From Mycocentrospora acerina (Eukaryota > Ascomycota > Dothideomycetes > Pleosporales): a DNA stretch of 64,000 nt. A program made the position numbers and the translations under genes. Shown piece by piece: positions 1 through 13,069 of the stretch (positions are counted from its first letter, which is position 1; every line of letters starts with the position of its first letter). The notes below the pieces were generated by a model. The model saw nothing but the letters and a program-made list of their open reading frames with translations, had not been told where the DNA came from and did no database searches. Where the stretch lies: contig JAKUHH010000184.1 in the NCBI GenBank assembly GCA_022701365.1, forward strand, positions 124,001-188,000. Reading direction: 5' to 3'.

Positions 1-2889
1 CCATTTTTGGGATCCGAATTTTGATACTTGGGAGGATGCATAAGTCAAGAATGCTAGCGGCTTAGATTGCATGAATTGACGAGGTATCGCTAATCCTCTT
101 GTTCTTTTTGATCATTCCGCTGTCATGTTCTATTTGTTGTTTAGTCTTTTAAATCTCCTTTTTCCTCGCCGTGTTTGGCTACATCAGTATGATATGTGTT
201 GCTGTTGTAATTGAAAAGTAAAACGGTTCGATTGCTCTGTTTCCATGAACTTCAGCAACCGTTAGCCGCCGTCTGATCCCACGACTGTGATGAGAAATTG
301 ATCAGCGTCTCCAATACTCAATCAGTCATTTTAGGGCGACGACGAGCGGAATCAAGTCTTTGTTAGTCAAACCTTCAAGCGCTACCATCGCCTACTTCGC
401 CTCTTTTCACATCTTGCACAAAAGTTCCACATCCACCTCCGTGCCATGATCTCGATTTCACACCAGCCGTTGCATTTTCTCCATAACTACGCGATTTTTA
501 TCGGGAGCGGGGCTCCATCTCTCGTCTCGCCTCCCCTCGGGGGCGGGTCTCATTTTCTTAGTACGATTGCCGCCGTGCATGCAGCAGCGCGGGGGGGAAC
601 AGCGCAGAGATGGCCCACATGGACGGTGGATACAACATCACGGCATTACGATACACGTGATGGGGGGTCGTTGGAGTGGGGACATTGGTCTTTTTTGGAA
701 TAGGAAGGCGACTGGGCATATGACGTAGGGAAGGATGCGGTGCGAGTCAGGACGCTTGGGGCTGCTTTTGGCTATGTACCTACCTACGCAATGCAGATCG
801 TCGTAGGAGTTGGAGGCGGACTGGACTAAGTATTTGTGGGTTTGTCGTGTTTTTTGTTGTGCCTACGTATGTATGTACATGTGGTTATGGAGGGGGTGGG
901 GGAGGCCGCGAACAAGCAACGAAAGACAACAAAGAGAGAGAGAGAGAGGGGGATTTTCAGGAGCTGGTGAGGATCGAGCGGATGGATGTTGCTGTTTATA
1001 GAAAGATACGACGATCATTCTGCATGTCATGATGGACGACGCGTCTCAGATTCTTTCCTCTTGCAAACGACGCGTTACGTGCTGCCCTTCGACCTCTCCA
1101 ACTGCAACCCGTCAACCGCAAGGCGCTACGTCATGCTGAGACGGCCGTGTCCACACACCCCACGCACCCACGCACGCGGCGGCACGCGGCACGAACATGT
1201 GAAGGGGACGTGAATACGACACGAAACCAGTCGCCAGCTCGTGTTACACACCTGTTGGGAGGCAATCGCCATTGGAATGCCGTGATAGCAGGGATGACAG
1301 GCCTGGCCCCTAGCGGCAAACAAGCTTTGCACGGTTTTTCAGCCTCATGGTCGCCACCCATTTAGACACCTACGGCGGGAAGGCCGTTTTTTCTTCCTTC
1401 CATTGCCCGAGTAATCTGCCTATCTGTCCATCTGTAAAGGAAAAAAACAACAACCCCCTTTTGATACACCATCGCTAGTTACGCTCTCTGCACCTTGACA
1501 TGGCATTGGCATTGAGATGGACTCCGGTCATGGCGACACAGCTCCAGATCCACATCTCCTTTATCATGATTCATTGCGACATGTGTTCCCACGGTTTCTG
1601 ATTATTGGAGGACGCGCATTTGAGAGGCTTGGATGACCCAGTTATACCCACTATCTGCTTATCTCGGATTCACTCAACGAAGGAAGGAGACGACGCTCCA
1701 AGCCTCTGGCACCGCACCAAGCTGTCCGTCCACTTTTTTTTCTGGCGCTCAGACTGCCGTGCTTGGAATGGGCGGATGCAATGCGCAAATCCTCGCCTGT
1801 CATGGAACATGCTCTCTCCTGAGTGTGTCGTCAGTCAGGACATTGTCCCGCACAACCGATTTTCCCACACGGGCGTGACATGGGCCACCAAGACGTGACG
1901 ATGATGATGATGATGTTGTTGGTGTTGTTAGTATTAATGTTGGTAGTCTGCAATGCTACTTTAAGACAACTTTTCTCGGCACCGGCCAACTCACGGCGGC
2001 GGATTCGACTCAACGTCTTCTTCGGCACACCTACGGGCTCGTCAAAAGTCGGACCTCGCGGATCTAAGAATATTCGGCGCCAGTGCAAGCCACTCCCGTG
2101 CGCTTCCAGATTATCAAACTTTGGCTTCTGTTTTGGAGCCTGTCGAGTTTTGCTGGACGATTTTTTGGTCCCATCTGCATGTTCCCTGCCGCGATTCCCC
2201 ACCCACGTCTTTGTTCAACCTGAAGAACGAACAAAATCGAACATTCTGGCCACAGGTATCCGCTGCTATAAACTGGGGCAAGGTGGCTCTACCGCAGACT
2301 TTTGCTACTACTACTATCCTTGACTTGTCCGTTCGTCTAGACATATTCTTCGGATCGCACGCATCGCTCCCGCGCTAGCGCCACCTTATCAAGCTCTCAC
2401 GCAAGCACGCAAGGAAAGTCCTGTAACATCACTGAGAATTCCGTCATCACCTCCTAAACCGCCAGCTTTATCAAGCGTGCGTTATTCTCGTCTTTACTCG
2501 TCCGATATCCTCAACAAACATCTCTACTTATCAGTTGGCCAGTGGAATTCATACATCCAATCTCCTGCACCACGCGCCCAAGGACCCATTGATACCCGAA
2601 CGCAGTTCACGGATTGCCCCTTGCATCCCTACCTACCTAGGTACCCAACGGACGTCTCCCGCTAGGTGCAGGGAACGAGCAGAGGTCAAACCAACTTGAG
2701 AACTTTACCCGTATCCGGCGTGCCACTTTCACGATCCACGTGCAGTTTCCAATCCTTCGGGTCAAAGGCGCCTACGTTCTAGAGGCCTCCGTTGACACAC
2801 CTGCGGTTCCTTTTTTGCGGCTGCCAAGAGGAATTCCTCCCACGCAATCTGAGCTACTTCGGTGGTTGCCAGACGGGTATAACACCGAT
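1..2889. other. Gene-free stretch upstream of the PRM10-like gene
   Basis: I find no supported gene here. Short open frames exist on both strands, but none shows a recognisable domain or a coherent exon chain. The stretch holds a short GA run near 931-949 and a GATGAT/GTTGTT run near 1900-1940. The left part may be the 3' flank of a gene outside the window. The right part is probably the promoter and long leader of the gene starting at 2890. This is inference from position only. Confidence 0.5.
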
Positions 2890-2933
2890 ATGGATCCCTT
2901 TCAAGATCCCGCCGCCCCTTCTGGGTCGCAGTC

Positions 2934-2986
<53 letters not shown>

Positions 2987-5913
2987 ACCACTACCAACAA
3001 CAACAACAGCATCAACAACAAGAAGACCTCATGTCTTCCACCCCAGGGCGAAAGCGTGTTGGATTTACTGCTGCTTCAGTTCCTGCTGTCCGCCCTGCAA
3101 ACTTCCAGTCACCTGATCAACCAGACAGTGGTTCAAACGGCCACAATACTCCCCTCCAGAGATCTGACGTTTCACAAGACCAGCTTCACCAGCTAGGAGA
3201 GTCTATTCGGTTGGCTCTTGGTGACGAGTATCCTCACAGTCCAGAACCGGTCGTTGTGCCAATACGCGATGTTCAGAAACCAAGGCCTGCGATACGGAAA
3301 GCTGCTCGTACATCACCAGAGTTTTATTTGAATGATGAACCTAACCCCTTTGACGATGACCAGGTGCCTGCGATGCCATCTCTTGGAGCCCAGGCCAAGG
3401 AGAGATCAGGCATTGAGGCTCAGCGTCGAGCAGCAAAGCTATCAAAATCAGTCGGCACCTACTCGGCTCCTGTATCGCGTCGCAACTCACAGGAAAACAT
3501 GTCTCCAATGTCTCCACCAATGGAACTACAAAGTATACCGCGGTATAAAGCTGTGGCTGCCACTCCTGACGAAGAAGAAGGCGAAGATGATCCGCAGTTT
3601 ATGAAGAGAGCGTCTATGCTCCTTCGTCAACACACCGTTCGTGCTGCTCCTGATGCGTCACTTAGTCCTGAAGACTTTTACCACGTCGAGGCACCACTGC
3701 AATCTGGACAGGTAACGCCCCGTGATCTTGAGGTCGAAGACGAGCACGTTACCCGTCCCGTCAAGTACCGGACGGGCGTGCTTGGAACTCTTCTCCAAGT
3801 GGCAAATGCCGCACAAGCTCCATCACGGCCTGGCCATACTCGCAACCTCAGCGCCGGCACATTCAGCGGAGCATCCACTGTTGGAAACACACCAAACTCC
3901 TCGCCCCCTGAATCGGGATATTCGACTCCTCGGGGACCTGGAAAGGCTTGGTTCAGTCGGCATCACAACAACCACTCGTCCACGTCTATTGGGCAGTTGG
4001 TTGGCTCTTCTGCTAATAGTCTGGCGAGGCCTGCACAGAGAGAACTGGGTAGTGAGTTTGAAGAGCAGTACAAGAAGGCACGCCCTGGAATGGGCAAGAG
4101 ATCAAAGTCTGATGAATCGGTTATGGGCTTTAAGAAGCTGAACAAGCGCCGTGAGCACGATATGAAGATTAAAATTCACTTGTAAGTTGATCATGGTGAA
4201 TACTTGAGAATACATCAGCTGACATACTGTGACAGGGCTGGTACGCTGGCAAGACAGAACTACCTTCGCAAACTCTGCAAAGCTCTGATGATGTACGGAG
4301 CGCCCACCCATCGACTGGAAGAGTACATGAACATGTCTGCCCGTGTACTGGAAATCGAGGCCCAATTTCTGTACATGCCCGGGTGCATGATCATTGCCTT
4401 TGACGACTCTTCTGTCCACACCAGTGAGGTCAAGCTCGTCCGAACAAGCCAGGGCGTTGACCTCGGCAAGCTGCGCGATGTGCACGAGATTTACAAAGAG
4501 GTAGTACACGATCGTGTTGGCGTCGAGGAAGCAACACCCCGTCTTGACGCCATTATGACCCGCAAAGACAAGTACAACCGCTGGCTGAGAGTGCCGGTGT
4601 ATGGCCTAGCATCTGCTACTGTCGCTCCTTTTGCTTTCAACGCCCGATGGATCGATTTGCCGTTCTGCTTCCTGCTCGGCTGCATCATTGGGTGGTTGCA
4701 GCTAGTTGTCGCACCTGGCAATGATCTTATCAGCAATGTGTTTGAGATTGCTGCAGCGGTTATCACGAGCTTCATTGCACGTGCGCTTGGTTCCATCAGA
4801 CATGGCGGCAAGGAGATTTTCTGCTTCAGTGCCATGGCGCAGGCTAGTATTGCGCTTATTCTGCCTGGTTTCATGGTGCTTTGCGCGTCGCTTGAGCTTC
4901 AGAGCAAGCATATTGTGGCTGGTTCTGTGCGAATGGTGAGTCCTTGGTTTGAAAGATTATTTCATTGAAATATCAACTAACTCTTCTCAGGTGTACGCTA
5001 TCATCTACTCTCTCATCCTCGGGTTTGGAATCACCATCGGTACCGTTCTCTACGGGATGATGGACAGCAACGCCACATCAAGAACGACATGTCACGATCC
5101 CATGTCCTCAAACTACTACTACCTTTTCGTCCCCGCATTCGCCATCTGCCTCCAGGTCGTCAACCAAGCCAAGTACAAGCAGATGCCCTCGATGACAGTC
5201 ATCGCATTCATCGGCTGGGTCGTCAACTTCCACAGTTCAAAGTACTTCAAAAACAACGCGCAAATCAGCAACACCGTCGGCGCCCTAGCCATCGGCATCG
5301 CCGCCAACGCCCACGCACGCTTCGGCCGCCACGTAGAAAACTGGTGCCTGGACACCTGGGAAAACACTCTCCGCCCCCGCTTCATCAAGGTCCGCAAGAT
5401 GTGGCAACGCAACCGCCACGGGCCCATTCGCTCGTCCGCCAAACTCGAGCGCTCAGAGTACACCAGCGCGCACAACGGCAGCCAGCCAGGCTCATCCGCC
5501 AGCTCCATCAGCGAGTAAGTCCCCCCATCATTACCATCTTCTCAAAGTAAACACCCCCCTCCTAACACCAATCCCCTCTTAGATTCGTCCCGCACACCCG
5601 CAAAATCGGCTACGGCCTCGCCGCCGCAGCCATGCTCCCCGCCATCTTCGTGCAGGTCCCTTCTGGCCTCAGCGTCCAGGGCTCCCTCGTCTCCGGCCTC
5701 GCCTCCGCAGACTCAATCACCCGCAATGCCACCACCAACGCGACGGTTATCAATGCCGCGGACGTGTCTGCCAGTAGCAGTATCAATTCTATTGCGCTGA
5801 ATGTGGGGTTTAGCGTTGTGCAGATTGCGATTGGGATTACCGTGGGGTTGTTCCTTGCCGCGCTGTTGGTGTATCCGCTTGGGAAGCGGAGGAGTGGGTT
5901 GTTTAGTTTTTAA
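2890..5913 (+). CDS. PRM10/ThrE-family multi-pass membrane protein (DUF1212 type)
   Basis: Predicted 948-aa membrane protein of the family that includes yeast pheromone-regulated Prm10 and bacterial threonine/serine exporters (ThrE). Exons are 2890-4181, 4236-4935, 4991-5514 and 5583-5913, all with GT-AG introns and matching phase. The first ATG in frame is at 2890. Residues 1 to about 430 are hydrophilic and probably disordered, with a 17-residue polyglutamine run (residues 16-32) and further Gln/His-rich sequence. The conserved region starts at the second exon (motif GAPTHRLEEYM, then a segment ending PGCMIIAFDD). It is followed by about ten hydrophobic segments, including one with APGNDLISNVFEIAAA. 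The glycine-rich HGGKEIFCFSAMAQAS stretch is typical of this family. The protein probably sits in a cellular membrane. Transport of small amino acids is known for bacterial ThrE but is not shown for the fungal members. Confidence 0.88.
2935..2985 (+). repeat. CAA trinucleotide repeat encoding polyglutamine
   Basis: Seventeen uninterrupted CAA codons lie near the 5' end of the PRM10-like coding sequence, followed by a second, interrupted CAA/CAG tract to about 3021. The tract stays in frame, so it adds glutamines to the disordered N-terminus. Runs like this are prone to length change between strains. Confidence 0.95.
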
Positions 5914-6866
5914 GATTTTTTTAATCTGTTTAGGTGCGCGGGTTTGTTGTGTGTTGTGTTGTGTTGTGTTGCATTTTTGTGGAGTTGATCGAGGGTTTTT
6001 GTCAGTCTGTTGTTGTTCTTGAGCGGGCGTTGCGTAGGCATTCTTCAGGCGTTTTTTTCTTTTTTTTTTTAAATCGGACAAAGATGCAGCGTCATGTTGT
6101 GTTGGGATATGTCTTGTTGCGCTAGAATTTATTGCGCTAGATGAGTTGGTCGGTTGCCTGGTCGGTCGGTCAAGGGATAACGATAATGCATATACCCTCT
6201 ACGAAGGGTGGTGGGGGTGTTGTTGTTTGAAATAGAAACGTTCCGTCGTGTGGCACAAACTACACATTCACATGATCATGTGTACGAGTCCCCGATCTTT
6301 AAAACATCCAGTCCTTGATCAGTTATTTATGAGTATGGATTCTACGCTTATTTCAGGAGATGTAGATGTGCATGGGTGAATGGGTGTGTCAAGTATGGTG
6401 AGGCGAGGGAAGTGGTTAGTTGGAGAGGGTTTGGGTGAGATGAGACGAGATGAGATGTAGTGCGCAGAAATAATAACAAGTAGGTCGTTTTTCTGGAGTT
6501 GATGTATTAGGTTTCAGGATACGAGGCTAAATTGAGGGAGATTTGGAGAATGAGAAGAAGCAAAATCTATACAATGTGGTTAGTTACTTGATGGTGACGC
6601 GAGAAAAGGCAGATCAAGATCTTCTGTTTCGTCTTGTTGTTCTACTGGAGTGCTTGGAAAGAAAGAATGAATGAATGTGTATTTGTGTTCTTGAAAATCA
6701 AGGATTGGATCACTAACAACCCGAATTTTTGTCTGCATTTCAAAATACCTCTGTTTAAAAAATATACGGAAGAGAAAGTAGTATATACATTGATCAAGTT
6801 TGTGTGAAATGCCGTCACAATTAGTTACGACCCGTTTCACACATAGTAGTCAAGTAGTATGAGAAC
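5914..6866. other. Intergenic 3' flanks of two convergent genes
   Basis: This lies between the ends of the PRM10-like gene (+) and the chitin deacetylase (-). It is T/G-rich just after 5913 (GTGTTGTGTTGT run), then unremarkable. No coding frame can be supported. It should hold the 3' UTRs and poly(A) sites of both genes. Confidence 0.6.
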
Positions 6867-7866
6867 TTAACAGGTGGAAGCACCGTTTGCGGTACCGGCC
6901 TTGTAGGAGCCGGCTGTCGTGTCGCCAAGGCACTGAGCTATTACACAGTTAACACCAGTATGTTTACTCATAAGAATGATGAGTCGAACTTACCAACAGT
7001 GACAATCTTCAAGTTGTTCTGCTTTGCCCAGTTGATCAACCAAGGCGTAAGTGTGTTCACAGTCGTGGCGTAGGTCTCGTGCATCAGCGGGATGTGTCCG
7101 TTACCACCAGCACCCGCCGAGGTAAACTTTTGCTCACTCTGTGCTGGAGTCTGGCCGTTCCAATCACCAGAGTCGACATCATTGGTGATGACTCTGTAGC
7201 CCAGGGTCTTCATGGTTGGCAGCACGTTGCCACCTGTTGCAAGGTAGGGCGGGCGCATGTATGTCGGCTTCACGCCAATAATGTTGACGAGCGCTTGCTC
7301 AAGACGAGTCATCTGACTGGTCAGGTCGGCAGTAGACAAAGATCCAAAGTTTGAAGGGTGGGACCAGCTGTGCGATGCGATCTGGTGGCCAGACTTGTAG
7401 GCGTTTTGGAGGGCGGTCTTTTGGTTGTAGATGCAGCCTGTATGTGTCAGAGAACGCAAGAATTTAAAGTGCTGGAAATGTAAAAGTTTGATGAGAGATA
7501 TGCTGCATACCATAAAGAGAGCCCGTAACGAAAAAGGTTCCCTTTGCGCCGGCGGCGTTGAGCGTATCAACAAGCTTTTGTGTGTACTGGTAAGGGCCGT
7601 CGTCGTAGGCAAGAGCGATCTGGCCTGGCGCAGAACACTTCTGAATAACCTGCGCCACTGTTAGTTGGAGTTCTTGGTAAACTTAAGGGCTTGAGAGCTA
7701 AGGAAATTCATGGAATAACCAGAAAGGCCATGATAACTTTAAATAAGAATTGACTTACCACACCGGCTGCTGGGCCAGCGCGTTTGATCATCTGAATAGG
7801 ATCAACAACTGGAACGGCAGTCGAAACTGCAATGAGCGATGCAACGATGAAAGTCTTGAAACCCAT
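6867..7866 (-). CDS. Secreted chitin/polysaccharide deacetylase (CE4)
   Basis: Predicted 253-aa secreted carbohydrate esterase of family 4, removing acetyl groups from chitin or chito-oligosaccharides. Exons on the minus strand are 7759-7866, 7511-7649, 6994-7437 and 6867-6937. All three introns are GT-AG and phases agree. It opens with a signal peptide (MGFKTFIVASLIAVSTA) and a likely Kex2 site (KR, residues 28-29). CE4 motifs are in order: AYDDGP (metal-binding Asp 52/53), HSWSH (His 105 and 109), RPPY near residue 145, DSGDW, and a final LMHE in place of the usual LxHD. The C-terminus is short and Cys-containing, and I see no chitin-binding module. Fungal enzymes of this type act on the cell wall and can help hide chitin from plant hosts. 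That role is inference here. Confidence 0.92.
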
Positions 7867-7927
7867 GATGATGATTGTGAATATTGAAATGTTCTGATGA
7901 TGGATGTTTCTGTTTGGCGTGCATTGG

Positions 7928-7934
7928 ATTTATA
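7928..7934 (-). promoter_or_regulatory. Possible TATA box of the chitin deacetylase gene
   Basis: A TATAAAT sequence on the minus strand lies about 62 bp upstream of the deacetylase ATG, a usual distance for a fungal core promoter with a short leader. Support is from sequence and position only. Confidence 0.4.
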
Positions 7935-9708
7935 CATCATCCCCATATTCATGAATCAAAGTTAAAGTGGGTCACGGAAAGCTTAGCAATGCGTAGTTCG
8001 TTTACAGTAGACTACGCCCATTTAGCCAGACTCCAGAATAGGAAAGCACCCAATTTACCCGGTCCCAAAGCAGGTGTGACTGCCGTGTTCGCGCCTGAGG
8101 TATGTGTGGACGTCCTGACGTACAATTCAAATTAGATGTAGTTGCGTGGTTGCAACAGTACCGGCTGGCGGATAATGGAGGTAAATCATACGACTAGCCA
8201 TCAATGTCAAGCTCATGCCACACGCGTTGTGATGATTGACTACTTCTTTTTCTAGATCCATGTCTCTTCATCGAACCCGCTACCACACACCAATTCACCA
8301 TATTGCGCACACTGCGAAGTTGTAAACAATTATGTGGAAATTCAGCACAATATGCAAAACAGAACTAGAGCCGGCTGGCTAGCCGAGTCATTGGTCATGA
8401 TCGTATTCAAAATTGCGCCTGCCGTCATGGGTGCAAAACATTGATGAAACCAGGGCTCATTTTAATATCCAGAGGTGACTTTGCCTAAACAAAGTGCGGG
8501 GAGCCGCTGGGCCGCGACGCGTGAACCCGCGCAGACGGAAGCCGGGAATGAACCTTCGAGAGGCGATTTTTTGACACGTTTGGGTAAGGATCAGTGCCGC
8601 TGTGCCAAGTATGTTTCTGTCATCGATATTCGAATCAGCCAATCATGTTTTACCGACGTGACGGCAGGATTTTGGCCTAATCAATGTTGAACGATTTCCA
8701 TTGAACCGTAGATTAATTCAAGTATTTACTCTGCAATAACCTACTGGCTGTAAATATGTTATTCAATTAATTACTGTTCTAGTCTTATTCATTTCCAGTC
8801 ACATTAGGCTAGCTTGGACATAGACTGACCCTACAGGAACGTGATTCTTCCACCTCCTTTTAAAATCCCTAAAGATGGTCACTTCAGTTTGGTTGGGAAG
8901 CTTGTGGAGTAAATCCTAGCCTATAGACTGCATTGTATGCCAGCTCATCTACTTGTCGTAGCCAACACCATTTCATCATGAATAGCCTGTATGAATGAGC
9001 AAATTGAAATGTATCGTAAGGATTTGTCTAATACCCGACCCCAGCGACGAGCAAGTTTCAATCAAGAAGGCTGTATTTCGAATCCATCTATTGACTCAAA
9101 GGTTTTTTTTATTCAAAACAATCGAATGAGGAAATCGTTTTGTTATTATAATTTCATGAACCGACAACTATGCGGTGCTGATTGCTCATATGCTCATATA
9201 CGTGACAGTGTGCCAGTGCTGGCTGACGTACTGGCTTCAGCGTGATCAAACTCGAAGTAAGGAAGTGATTTTCTATCAAACCCAGTTCCAATATTGAAGC
9301 CTGATCTTTGCGATTTTTCAACACAGTTGATAAAAAGGCATGTTTGAGGTCAGTATAAGAGCAGAGATACCAAACATGTATTCGGCAACGAACAACTACT
9401 GGCAACGAAGTATTCTGCACAGGAGAGGCCTCCTCCTATAACTTGGGCTCCGATTGCAGTTGCAACAACTGAAGGGATTTGAAGAATTATGCTTTCTGTT
9501 CTTTTTTGGTGAAAAGAAGATGGGAACGCGAAGTATCGGTCTGGCTCCTGACAACCAGCTGATCATTCTTGAAATGCATCGTCAGGACTGACAATTTGAC
9601 TATGGTATCGAGAGAGATCAAGATGAGCAGTAAGGATACTAAATCAAAGGAGGGTCAAATCATTTGTTCTCTACACTCATTCGTGGCAATATTTTAGTTT
9701 GATTTATA
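7935..9708. other. Gene-poor stretch, one small zinc-finger-like frame
   Basis: No complete gene is supported. The only frame of interest is the ATG-started one at 8991-9245, described separately. The rest has many stops in all frames and moderately AT-rich sequence, as expected of intergenic or decayed DNA. Confidence 0.45.
8991..9245 (+). pseudogene. Small frame with a CCCH-like zinc-finger remnant
   Basis: This is an 84-residue frame with an ATG start. Near residues 51-69 it reads CYYNFMNRQLCGADCSYAH. The three Cys and one His resemble a CCCH RNA-binding zinc finger, but spacing is C-x9-C-x3-C-x3-H instead of the usual C-x7/8-C-x5-C-x3-H. Neighbouring sequence is stop-rich and I cannot find flanking exons. 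It may be a leftover of a CCCH zinc-finger gene, a tiny real gene, or chance. Confidence is low. Confidence 0.2.
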
Positions 9709-11234
9709 TCACCATCTAGGATCTAGTCTTACTGCTACCACCCCGATCATGATCGCGGCCTGTCCCCGAGGCCGCTTCGACCTTCGCTTGACTTCCTCGG
9801 CTTCCTCGGCTTCTTCCGCCACCGCAACCACGGCCTCGACCGGTTGTGGGTTAGAGAGTGACACCTCTCCACTCTCAGTGGTCGTCTCCTCGAACAACCA
9901 CGTCGTGACTAGCCAGCGAGGAACTGGGAAATCGAATCTCGGCATCTCTGGCTTCAAAATTGACTTGCTGTCCAAGCCTGCACTAGAGAGTTGCATTTGG
10001 TAGTACCAAAAGCGACCAAAATTTCGGTTCAACCCACCGACACGGCTAAGGTAATTAACAAAGTCTTTCATCCTCTATCTCGACTCTGCCTCATCATTGA
10101 TCCACAGCCATACTGTCATCAAATTCTGTGTACCAAGGGTCTGAATCAGCACATCTTGAGTCAGAGTTTGGTCGTCTATGCCCTGCTGGTGTGTGCGAGT
10201 CCGAACGGCCGCAATTTCGTCCGGACCAAGTCCCAGCCACACCTGCCTCCTGGGTTTGATACCGAACGTGATGTCGAAGAGTCTCCCAGCTTCGGCCATT
10301 TTTTAAGATTGCCGGGAACGAAATGACTCTTTGGGAGAGGATCGCTAAACTGATTCTTGCATTTGTTGTCGTTGAGACTTGCGGCAAACATCGAAGGGTC
10401 TTTGTCACCCTGCAAACAAGTATCATAGGCGAAACAGATCCTAGTGGAGACCATCCTGTTAGAATCAGACTCATGTGCACCGTCAGCTCGCGTACTAATC
10501 TCAATATTGGGAGTTTGACTGTCCGAATTGAAGGCAATATTCACGACATCTTTCGCTGTGGCGACATTTTCTGAATCAGCAGGTCGCTTGCCTTTGCCGT
10601 TGCCCGTACCATCATCTTTTGCGGTGGAGTCTTGAATGTTTCCAACATAGATGCCTTTTGATGCCGTGGCGCCGCCTTTGGAAGTTCGAAACGACAACAC
10701 GCATTCAACTTTCCTGCCATTCGCCAACCATATTGGCATTGATGGCGCCACATCGTTGCCTCTTAGGCTAAATATGTCGTCTGTTCGGATAGTGGTCTCA
10801 CTGTCAGGCACTGATATCTCATCTGGATAGAAATCACTCTGACCATTCATTATCTGCTGACACAGAGCAGGAGTCGACTCGCTAGTCTTGAATTTCCTGT
10901 AGATTTTAGGCGCAACACCCCTTTCGGTCTTCGTGTTATCGAACGAGTGAAACGTTCCTCCCATCTCCGCATCTGTTTCTTTTTTACCAGGCAACGGGGT
11001 CTTATCTTCATCCATACTCATGTCTTCGTCTCCTCCACCTGGTGGTGGCAATGGAGCAGTCTCTCCACTCATTGTGACATCATCTTCCACTTCCTTGTTA
11101 CATAGTGGAAGGCTCGCTCGGACGGTGGTTAGCTGTGCGTTTACTTCTTGCAGAGAGAGATTTTCTGCAGCTTTCACATCTTCGGTCGGTGCAAGGTTGC
11201 CAGAGGTAGAAGATGAGGTTTATCGCGAAGACAT
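9709..11234 (-). pseudogene. Broken gene of unknown function, RIP-like stops
   Basis: The minus strand holds a long, otherwise open coding stretch with three lesions. An ATG at 11234-11232 is followed at codon 5 by TAA (11220-11222). The same frame then runs open from there to about 10310, coding a hydrophilic protein with acidic and Pro/Gly-rich start and no domain I know. At an A6 run near 10300-10305 the coding signal appears to switch frame. The next frame reads WLGLGPDEIAAVR and continues to 9709, crossed only by a TAG at 10072-10074. Both stops fit CAA/CAG changed to TAA/TAG, the CpA-to-TpA change caused by RIP. The C-terminal part is Glu-rich, then basic. Alternatively there are two short genes or an unseen intron. 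I do not recognise the family. Confidence 0.5.
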
Positions 11235-13069
11235 GGTGTGATAGAAGAAAGAAGCTGCCTAGAAGGAAACCCCTGTGAACTGTACAGTCGAAACTGACAG
11301 GTTCCAGCACTGCAGTACAAGCCCGAAGACAAGACCACAGATTCGGAGGTGAGGCTAATGTCTCGTGAGCTATTCGGAATTCAAGGCCTATCTTACTTTA
11401 ACGGGTTGGATACCCAGAGAGATTTCGGATGAGTCAAGCGAGACTTACTTGAGTGCAGAGACGCGTGGTACATTGTATCAAAATTTGCAATAACTGAGAA
11501 AATTTTGGTGTCGGCTACAGCACGTATAGAGTTAACAGTCTCTTCGCCAACCACACTGCCGGCCCTGATATTGTAACAAGTTGGTAAAAGGCTCATTTTC
11601 ACTTCAGCACTCGCTTTCACTCCAGTACCTGCTTTCACTTTTTACTGAGTCTCGATGAATGGCCTGCTATGAGCAAAACCTAGTAGCAAGACTACGGGTA
11701 GAAGACGGAGTGTGGTTGTCTATATATGACATTTCCTTTGCTAAGTGAATTGTGCCACGAGTCTCGGTAGAGAACAAGACCCCAATAACAAAGAGATTTT
11801 ACCTAGGACGAACGTTTTAGAAATCGATTGATGACTCGAAAGGCTTTTGATCTGAAATACGATATGCTAAATTTAGGGACAGGAGGCTTAATCTCAAAAG
11901 ATTGTATTGGCCATGGAAGTGCCGTTACTAGCAGTACCAAATTTTTTAGCCCAGGAAGGTTACGAAGAAGCTCGTTTTTTGCAGGACCACACAGGCCGAT
12001 GCTACACACACACCTCTTTTGTGAGCAATCATCACTAAGATTATCTACATTGAAAGATATGTAGCTAGTGTACATCGTAAGATTTAACTGTGAAAAATCT
12101 TTGTAGAAAATGTATTACAATTTTTTGCTGTGTCTGACAAGGTGAATCGCTTGCAGCAAAGCATACGAGGTGGCCGATTTCTACAATCAAAGTTAAGTCA
12201 CCACTAGAAAAGAGTCAGCATCACATAAGTTTAGACGTTGAATTAACTATAGAATTTAGCAGCTGTTGTTTAGTCGTTAAAAGTAGACGACAAATGGCAA
12301 TATTTTGACACGTCTCGTACTCAAATTGGCATAGTTCAGGATAAACGATGTACTTGCATGGAGCAGGACTACCTTCTTCAACCTTACGCGCAACACTTTA
12401 TGATTTTTTGTTACTAACTGAATCTCACTTTGATACGACATGTGTTCTTGGGTACTCAAAAAAACAATGACGATAAGTTTTGATACCTTACATCAATGAC
12501 GAAAACTGACCTCATTGTGCGATTTATCAACCATCTCACAAATAGTCGCTGCAGGATTCAGCGCGTTGTGGTAGTGTGAAGTAACAAAGTGAAGTGTTCT
12601 TTCCAGTCGCGAAGCAATCGAGTTAGCGTGGTTTCCTGATTTGGAAATCTGAATGAAGATCACGCCAAACCCGATAGTGACGGCATTGCCACGTTAGAAG
12701 AAGTTGCGACTCGAGTGTTGATTTCAGCCTCTAAGCAAGTCGTGGTTTGAGTGCATACCAGCTTAGACTTGCGCCTCTGTTGATCACCATGTAGGCTTAC
12801 ACGAAAGCCCTGGTTTGAGTGCGCTAAGGCAAGGCTAACCCCTACTTCAAGTTAGTCTTACACCTAACTATCACCAGTATCCGGAGTGGCTTCCGTACCA
12901 CAGGTAACTCCATCCTGCCACTCGACGCGACGAGACTTTTGACATGCAACTGAACGAGCTAACCCCCGCACGAGAGGGCCTAGGCACTTCTTAGCTCAAA
13001 GACAGGGGATTCTTTTAATCCGTGGGTATTCAAACACAGCTCCCCCGTCACGACAAACTCTTTTCAAAC
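11235..13069. other. AT-rich gene-free stretch
   Basis: No gene is supported. The frames present are short and composition-driven. A faint resemblance of one minus-strand frame (11393-11638) to an ABC-transporter membrane segment was judged too weak to annotate. The right end contains the promoter of the zinc-cluster regulator at 13070. Confidence 0.5.

Noticed and set aside
11393..11638. Minus-strand frame reading AGSVVGEETVNSIRAV, reminiscent of an ABC-transporter membrane segment
   Set aside because: The match is short. There is no Walker A/B or signature motif nearby and no flanking exons join it.
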